Origin: Heliocidaris erythrogramma
Lineage: Eukaryota > Echinodermata > Echinoidea > Camarodonta > Echinometridae
Direction: 5' to 3'
Assembly: GCA_025617745.1 (NCBI GenBank)
Contig: CM046854.1
Span: forward strand, 59,554,721 to 59,618,720
DNA length: 64,000 nt
Position 1 is the first letter of the stretch. Every line of letters begins with the position of its first letter. The position numbers and the translations under genes were made by a program. Positions 57,285 through 64,000 of the stretch are shown piece by piece. The notes beneath the pieces are model-generated. The model had not been told where the DNA came from. It saw only the letters and a program-made list of their open reading frames with translations, and made no database searches.

Positions 57285-58045
57285 ATTTCTTACAAAAGAG
57301 GAATAAGATTAAGATTTTGCTACCCAATGCCACTTCGGTGTAAGCAAATAAAACTCATAAATTTCTTTCATGTTGATCTGTGAACCTACGGCTTAGACTT
57401 CCAGTTTCATGAATACGAGACAGATTCTTGATCCTATGTAAATCCGTTATGAATCTATTAAGAATTGTACAGTTCAACTCAAGTTTAACTCAAAAAGTTG
57501 TAGGCCCTACCTTCGTACTAACCTAATTCCTAATCGACATGGAAACATAGAGAACAATATCGGATCTGAACGTTGAAAAGGCTTTGTTTGAAAGGCGTTC
57601 TTGAACATAATCCTATAGTCATCAATAGAAATTCTTTTTATCGTGATCAAGAAAAAGGCTGTAATATTTTTTTTTTATTATGATGCTTATGACAAAGAGA
57701 TGACTGAACAATTGACATGCATGTTTAGTCATGTATTAACTCGTGACTTCTATTTTTAGAGCGCGGTTCATAACACTTGTATTGATAATGATGTAGGCTC
57801 CAATTACGCGTGGGAAGCTTCAAGATCAGAATATTGCAATGCTGCATATTTACACTATGACACTGGAATTCTGATGTGAGCCTTTCAGACACTTTTCGGC
57901 AGATTCAAGGGAAAGATTTCCAACTGAATTGAACTCCCATCGAGCCCTTCCGGGTAAACAACATATCTGTAAGAATAAAAAAATACAAACAAAAATAGGA
58001 AGAAGAGGGGAAAGAATAAGGAAGAGAGAGAGTAGGAAGAGCGCC
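57285..58045. repeat. Dispersed repeat R2, copy 2
   Basis: Diverged relative of 50660-51430 and 61793-62690, from acaaaagaggaataagatta to gaataaggaagagagagag. No insertion in it. Confidence 0.75.
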
Positions 58046-58662
58046 AGGCAGGCAGTTGACTTTGATTATTGCTCCCAGTATCTGTGACATTTTGACTTGA
58101 AATACTATTTATTGGATACTTAGTAGGATATAGCTTCTCCTTGAGGCATCTGTGGATTTTGTCGACTTTTTATATGTTGTAGAAGGATAATTTCTTCTTG
58201 CACTCTACAGTGGTATGGTAAGACAGCCATCCTCGTGTACCCATTGCACAGGGGACAAATGATAAGAAAGGAGGGGCGCCGGGAGGGTTCCATTTTTTTT
58301 GTTATGTTTGTTGGGGGCAGATAATGGGTCCCACCTCCATCAAACACTTACTAACTGCATGTAACCTTACCCTCCCCCTCCCCCTCTCCCCCAATCGAAC
58401 AAGCACATTTTCCCATTTTATTACACTCTTAGAACAGGTGGTAAAAAAACATGTGGTTAAACAGTTGTGGTAAGAATATGTGTCAAAATGTACACATATC
58501 TGTGTAGAAGCATGAAACAAGGGTACACAGCATGCGAGTTAAACGTTTACACCTGCACCGCGGTAAAAAAGAAACCCGATTCTGGTCAAACATCGTCCAC
58601 ATGTCAAAATGTTACCCCATTTGTGGTAATCATCAACACGCTTGAACACGATGACAAAAGAG

Positions 58663-59108
58663 TGGGCAAAATATACAGCTCCTCATTGTACCCTCCACAA
58701 TAGACCTGTTTACTAAGTTTTATGCATACTTTTGAAACAAAGGTTGTTCTTGACAACCTGAAAGCTTGCCAGAGGCTTGTCAGACATAGCAACAAGTAAT
58801 GTATGCAAACTGGATTCCAAGTATTGTAGTTCATTCATTAATAACAGGTTAATGGAATACCTCGTTACAAGGTCCCCAGGAAAGAAACATCCATAAATTT
58901 GAATCACTTAGTAAACAGGTCTATTGTTCTGGTAGAAGAACATCCCTTCATTGCTATTATGTAAAATAAGTAGAACCGTGAATATGCATTTGACACCTGT
59001 TCTACATTTTTTTTTACATAATAGTATTAGCAATGAATTGAATGGATGTTCTTTGTCTACCAGAACCAGTGTGGAAGGTACAATGAGGAGCTGTATATTT
59101 TGTCCGCT
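58663..59108. mobile_element. Inverted-repeat element interrupted by the 230 bp MITE
   Basis: Outer arms ggcaaaatatacagctcctc and its complement gaggagctgtatattttgtc continue to gttctggtag on each side. The MITE (58703-58922) sits inside the left arm. Without it the element is about 220 bp. Confidence 0.75.
58703..58922. mobile_element. 230 bp MITE, copy 3 (inverted, about 10 bp shorter)
   Basis: Reverse complement of copies 1 and 2, with a small deletion after gacctgtttactaag. Confidence 0.85.
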
Positions 59109-59178
59109 TCTTTGTTTGCCATGTTCATAGTTCTAGTGTGTGTATATAAGCGCGAAACGCGGCCGGGTACGATCACAT

Positions 59179-59363
59179 AACTGGGCGTTGTGGCGTGCGC
59201 CTGTAATCCAGCTACCAGTGGAAGTTGTAAACTGATTCAGCGGACCCAGGTTCGAGACTGAGTCACGTCTTTCGGATGGTGACGTTAAAGGTCGGTCCCA
59301 GACGTAAATAATCATATCTGATTGATACACGTCTGTAAAAACCCAATTACACACACACACACA
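59179..59363 (+). mobile_element. 7SL-RNA-like SINE, copy 2, with 15 bp TSD
   Basis: Starts aactgggcgttgtggcgtg and ends in (AC)n. The 15 bp CGGGTACGATCACAT is repeated exactly at 59164-59178 and 59364-59378. This proves retroposition and places both ends. Confidence 0.9.
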
Positions 59364-59412
59364 CGGGTACGATCACATGAGTGGTGAAGCTACACTACAG
59401 TTCATCGTCATC

Positions 59413-59470
59413 ATGGAGTCGTTGCTGAGATCGTGGGGGATGCCAGCCGATGTCATCTCTTCATTTAATT
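59413..59470 (+). CDS. Possible first coding exon (weak)
   Basis: ATG at 59413 opens MESLLRSWGMPADVISSFN and is followed by a gtaaaa donor at 59471. The amphipathic start resembles the beginning of SAM-like domains (LL..WG......F). No continuing exon was found in the remaining 4.5 kb, so this may be chance. Confidence 0.22.
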
Positions 59471-60229
59471 GTAAAACATTCACATTTTCATTATATTAAT
59501 TTTATTATTGCATCAGAAGCTATGTTATAGACCCAGAGCACATTTCAGAGTTGATTGCACATCGGAAGTGGATGTTTGATGTTGCGTTCCGCCGCGAAGG
59601 CCGGCGGAGGAGCCCCGGGCGGAACTTCCCGATTTACACGTGTGCACCAATACTTTCATAGCCAGCCAAAAATGCCATGCAGTTCAATTTTTGTCCAGAT
59701 TTATTCCTAAGTATCTATATCGTGACGCCGCCATTATAATATAATTATGCCTAAATTATATGTAAATCGTTTGTTATGTGAAAATCAACCTTTCAGATCA
59801 TGTTTTATAGTTGGAAAGTCTGTTGTAACATTGTTTTGTAGTTTTTGTTTTCCATTATTGAGTTGGAAGTTTTAAGAGGAAATGCGTTTGTCAAAACTAT
59901 ATCTAAATGTTTGAAGTTAGTGTTTTTTTTTCCAACAAATTCACAAAACAAGAAACATACATCCAGGTTTTCGCCCTTTTCTTTTGGAAAATTGACCAAA
60001 TTGTCAAAAAAGGAAGCTTGTATATTGTTACTTTTGTGATTGATCCACATTCCAGCATTTAGAGTATAATTATATGTAAATTATATGTAAATAATTCAAC
60101 CTTTCTGATCATATTTAAATACTGTAGTTTAAAATCTTAACTTTTTTTAAAAACTTTTTCATGCTTATTAAAATGCAAGTTTAACAAAACATAATTTTCA
60201 TTGTGCATTTGTCTTGTAGTCTCAACTCA

Positions 60230-60595
60230 TCCTTGTGTAGACATTTAGTGTAAAAAGTGACACATTGGGGTGTGGTAAAAAGTATGGGGTAAATTCTGTA
60301 CCACTTAAGGGGTAAAATAACACAGCTGCGGGGTGAATTGTTACACAGGCTGGTAGTGGTTAAAAGTTGCACAGCATGGGGTAAAAAAGGGAACATGGTC
60401 GTTTTGGGGTAAGATGTTACCCCACCCTTTGGTGTTAACATTTTACACATTAGATGTGTAAAACATAACACATGTATCAAGCAAAATCTAACCACTCATT
60501 GTGTGTAATGGTTTACACCACAGACGACCATGTTCCCTTTTAACACATTTTGGTGTTATTTTTTAACACCAATGGGGTAACTTTTTTTGAGTGTA
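60230..60595. mobile_element. Probable MITE of the 'ggggtaa / ttacccc' type
   Basis: Many gtgtaaaaagt, ggggtaa and ttaacacc words occur in both orientations: gaacatggtcgttttgggg (about 60390) against gacgaccatgttcccttt (about 60523). The last word is gtaactttttttgagtgta. Related sequence is at 58430-58650. Confidence 0.5.
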
Positions 60596-60984
60596 TAGAT
60601 ATTTCTTTATATTTCAAAAGCCGGATGTTTTATTCCGAAGTTGCCTGGAAGGGGAAAAAAACAATGAACTTCCTATGACCCTCGAGCCTTTCCCTCCGAT
60701 GCCTAGAGCATCATAATATATATATATATATATATATATATGCAGCGATGGAAATACCCACATGAACAGTTCTTATCTTCTTTAATAACTCAGAAGTGTT
60801 TTCAATTCAGTTCAAATTTTATAGTATAATTTTTGAGTATTGTAATTTTTATGAGGTAAAACTTGGTGTCAAAATATAATTTCAAAATTCATGCAAAATG
60901 TCGTGATTTCTCAAATGTGCAAAATTTAAAATATTTTCATCACTCCATGGCCGATATCCAGAGGGATTGGAATCAGCTTTCTGA

Positions 60985-61760
60985 TGTGTGAATGCAAATA
61001 CTTAGTGACGCGCTTTTTGCCTTTATTTTATGACCTGTTTCTTTTAGGGAGAGTTGAAGCATTTGAATAACAAGCTTCAATCCAGATTGCCTCATTGATA
61101 CTAGATATTTTTTCAGGGTCCATGTTTGCTCACACTCGATTTTAGAGTCGAGGCAATTAAGATTAGAAAAATATTTTGATGTCGAATATTCACAAGAAAT
61201 TATGATACTGGCTAAGATTCTGACATACAGCCCAACACCCCCCCCCCCCCCCCCCTGTAGCTACGCCACTATGGAACACAATTTAACATCCAGGGATATG
61301 TTTAAACTGGAGGTGTGGTCAACACTCTCCTATTTTCAGACCTACTGAAGTGAATCATCCCATTTTTACGTCAAGACCTTACATTTTAATGTCGCATATT
61401 GCATTATGATATTGAATATGATTCTGACATGACCCTAATTGTGTTGGTGCTTGTCTTCATTTAAGTTTAATGAGGTCAGTTATACTTGGTCACTTTTAAT
61501 ACAAATAATAACAGACAAGTGTTTAATAATATTTAAAAAGTAATAAATAAAAATAAAAAAATAATAAATAAAAAAAATGTCGCCAGTTATTACATATATA
61601 TATATATATATATAATACTATACCCTCCTTGTTGGCTAAGAAGTAATTTTCCTACGTATTCCTGTTGGCGATGGCATAACGGGGTTATGGGGGCAGGGTT
61701 TTACCAGATAAATCGAGTTGGGATGGATTTTTTTTTTGCCTGGTTAGAGGATTTATTTTA
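60985..61760. repeat. Dispersed repeat R1 without LINE (empty site)
   Basis: Uninterrupted relative of 43140-43242 plus 46471-47200. It contains a poly(C) tract at 61237-61255 and a TA tract at 61595-61612. Confidence 0.75.
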
Positions 61761-61792
61761 CATTTAAAGCTTACAATTCAACTCACATTATA

Positions 61793-62690
61793 GGTCTTTC
61801 TTACAAAAGAGGAAGAAGATTAAGATTTTGCTACCCAAGGCCACTTCGTTTAAGCAAATATAAGTCATAAATTTATTTCATGTTAAGCTGTGAACATAGA
61901 GCTTATAGACGTCAAGTTTCATGAATACGAGACAGTTCATTTTAAAAAAAATCAAAAGTTTTAGGCCCTAACTTCGTACTAACCTAGTTGTTAATCGACA
62001 TGGAATCATACTGAACAATATCAGATTTCAAAGGGCGTTTGATATGCGTTCATGAACACAATCCTTTAGACATGAATAGCAATCCCTTTATCGTGATGAT
62101 GAATGAGGCTGCCATTAATTTTGTTTGTACGGTTATGACAAAGAGATGACTGAACAATTGACATGCATGTTTAGTCAAAATAGGGAACTCATGACTTCTA
62201 TTTTTTAGAGCGCGGTTCATAACACCAGGTCCTCTATTGATAATGTGCGTGTGTGTGTGTGTAATTGGGTTTTTACAGGCGTGTATCAATCAGATATGAT
62301 TATTTACGTCTGGGACCGACCTTTAACGTCACCATCCGAAAGACGTGACTCAGTCTCGAACCTGGGTCCGCTGAATCAGTTTATAACTTCCACTGGTAGC
62401 TGGATTACAGGCGCACGCCACAACGCCCATAACGCCCAGTGATGTAATGATGTAATGTCGTATATTTACTCTATGATACTGGATATGATTCTGACATTAA
62501 CCTTCGTGACACTTTCCGGAGGATTCACGAGAAATATCTCCAACTGAATTGAACTCCCATCAAGCCCTTCTAGGGTAAACAGTACATGTCATAAAATTCA
62601 TGAAAATATGTCTGTAAGAAAGAAAAGAAAGGAAAGTAAAATACAACAAAAATAGGAAGAAGAGGAGGGAGGAATAAGGAAGAGAAAGAG
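61793..62690. repeat. Dispersed repeat R2, copy 3, with SINE
   Basis: Matches 50660-51430 in order and is interrupted by the 7SL-like SINE at 62245-62440. It directly follows R1, which suggests R1 and R2 are parts of one long repeat. Confidence 0.75.
62245..62440 (-). mobile_element. 7SL-RNA-like SINE, copy 3
   Basis: Reverse complement orientation. The 5' end has a short duplication (acgcccataacgcccagt). It is nearly identical to copies 1 and 2 and ends in (GT)n on the + strand. Confidence 0.85.
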
Positions 62691-62699
62691 AATTTTATT

Positions 62700-64000
62700 T
62701 TTTTATAAAAGCTCAGTATTAAAAAGCATGCCATGCTTGTTATACACGTTCTCAATGTCATTTACATTAAGACAGCATTTCTCATTATCCCGAAAACGTG
62801 AATTGAAAAAAAGGAAAATACATTATTTACAAATCAAATTTCAAATTTCAAATTTTCCTACATTTACTCCGTTTTTTGGTAACGAATAAGGCTATATAGT
62901 CGCCAGGCCCATTTCAAAAAGTAAGGCCATTATCTTTGATATTATTTGTTATCATATATTTGGCTTCAACTGCTCCTGGGAGGGGACTCATCTTGGTATG
63001 ACTTAAAGGTGTGTACTACAACGGGATTTCCCTCACAATCGGTATCGCATGAAGGCCCGATATTGAGAGCAAAAAGGAAACGGGGTCATCCCAGTAGAAC
63101 GACAGCCCATGAGACCAACAGCCTATAAAACCGACAGCCTAAAAAGACCGACAAAACAGCTAAGAAAAACCATTAGGAGATACAGATAAAAGAAAGTTTC
63201 AGAAGGTCCCAAGACCGACAGCTCTCGAGACCGACAGCCCACGACACCAACAAAACAATATAAATATGTTGTTCCCGTGGGCCGTCAGTCTAATAACCCT
63301 CTGAAAATGAATAACAGGCCCACGAGACCGACATTGTTAGTCTAATTGGCTGTTGATCTCGTAGGATATCGGTATAGTTGGATATCGGTTCAATAGGCTG
63401 TTCGTCTAGTGAAAATCTCACTGATAATAATATTGTGCACATCTAACGAGAGTACTAATTTGTGGCATTGCACCACTGTATTTCTCCAACAATGGAACTA
63501 ACATCTCCAAGGAAAATTTTGTTTTAAGTACTAAAAATTGTCCCTACCGTGTACATCAAAATTCAAGAAGAAGTCATGGTAGGGCCAAGTACATGTATGA
63601 TATTATAACACTAAGCATGAGTGACTGTATTCTGGCTTTAGTAATTTGTTTACAGTTGTATGTGTGGTGTGGTGGGTGTGTGGATGTGGGTGGATAGTGT
63701 GTTTCTGTCTATATGCAGGGCAGTCTAAAAGACATAATGAGGGGCACCCCTGTTATGTATACGTTTTCTGATTTCAACATCAAGGCCTCCCTCTTGTGTT
63801 GAGATACAGTTAAATACATGAGTCATGGTCCAACTCATCGATCTCTACTTCGTGGATATACCGGTAGCATCATACGCACATCTCTATTCGAACAGTTGCT
63901 TACTTTTAAATTAGGAGCCCTACACTCAAACACAGTACGTGGGACATCGTCTGATGGGTACGATTCTAGTGTACTCCTATGCAAAAGATGCGTGATTTGA
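62700..64000. other. Intergenic, with gaccgacagcc repeats at 63090-63420
   Basis: Words of the type gagaccgacagcccac and their complements occur about ten times between 63090 and 63420. A 60-codon open frame at 63818-64000 has no recognisable features. No gene seen. Confidence 0.5.

Noticed and set aside
63818-64000. 60-codon open frame at the right edge
   Set aside because: It has no domain, splice context or composition distinguishing it from chance.

Overview
This is an AT-rich, intron-bearing animal genomic window with no bacterial or viral gene organisation. Several things suggest a marine invertebrate, probably a deuterostome close to echinoderms, but nothing here fixes the species. 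They are: widely spaced exons with GT..AG borders, several clades of non-LTR retrotransposon, a Ty3/gypsy element with a tRNA-Leu-type primer site, many small hairpin DNA transposons, and frequent poly(C)/poly(G) tracts. Most of the window is mobile or repetitive DNA at different stages of decay.

The one clear host gene lies on the + strand from 4399 to 26748, and its 5' part is outside the window or unrecognised. Nine exons join in frame. The first is one immunoglobulin-like extracellular domain (4399-4755). The second completes a transmembrane helix (6493-6564). Seven cytoplasmic exons follow (21079-26748); most look like separate, very divergent death-fold domains. All internal exons are symmetrical phase 1-1. 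The predicted product is a single-pass Ig receptor with a tandem array of death-fold modules, and it is the best candidate here for an undescribed system. The 14.5 kb intron after the transmembrane exon is filled with L1/Tx1-like LINE pieces, a 1.67 kb fold-back transposon and an A-rich satellite.

From 27 to 33 kb there are satellites and tandem repeats, T-rich arrays that mirror the A-rich array in the intron, and a 634 bp inverted-repeat transposon. From 33.3 to 37.0 kb is a deletion derivative of a Ty3/gypsy element on the minus strand, with both LTRs, ATAT target duplication, PBS, PPT and an integrase C-terminus with an acidic repeat tail. Its left LTR carries two younger insertions: a SINE whose head closely resembles 7SL (SRP) RNA, and a 248 bp MITE. 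From 37.0 to 40.4 kb is an almost intact CR1/Jockey-type LINE with one stop and one frameshift. From 43.2 to 46.5 kb is a 5'-truncated LINE on the minus strand with an 893-codon open frame; its empty target site survives in a related repeat near 61.1 kb.

From 47 to 64 kb is a mosaic of dispersed repeats, including 7SL-like SINEs, a 230 bp MITE family, tRNA-Thr-like units inside a large hairpin and a near-perfect 184 bp palindrome. Apart from one weak candidate first exon at 59413, I see no convincing host gene there.
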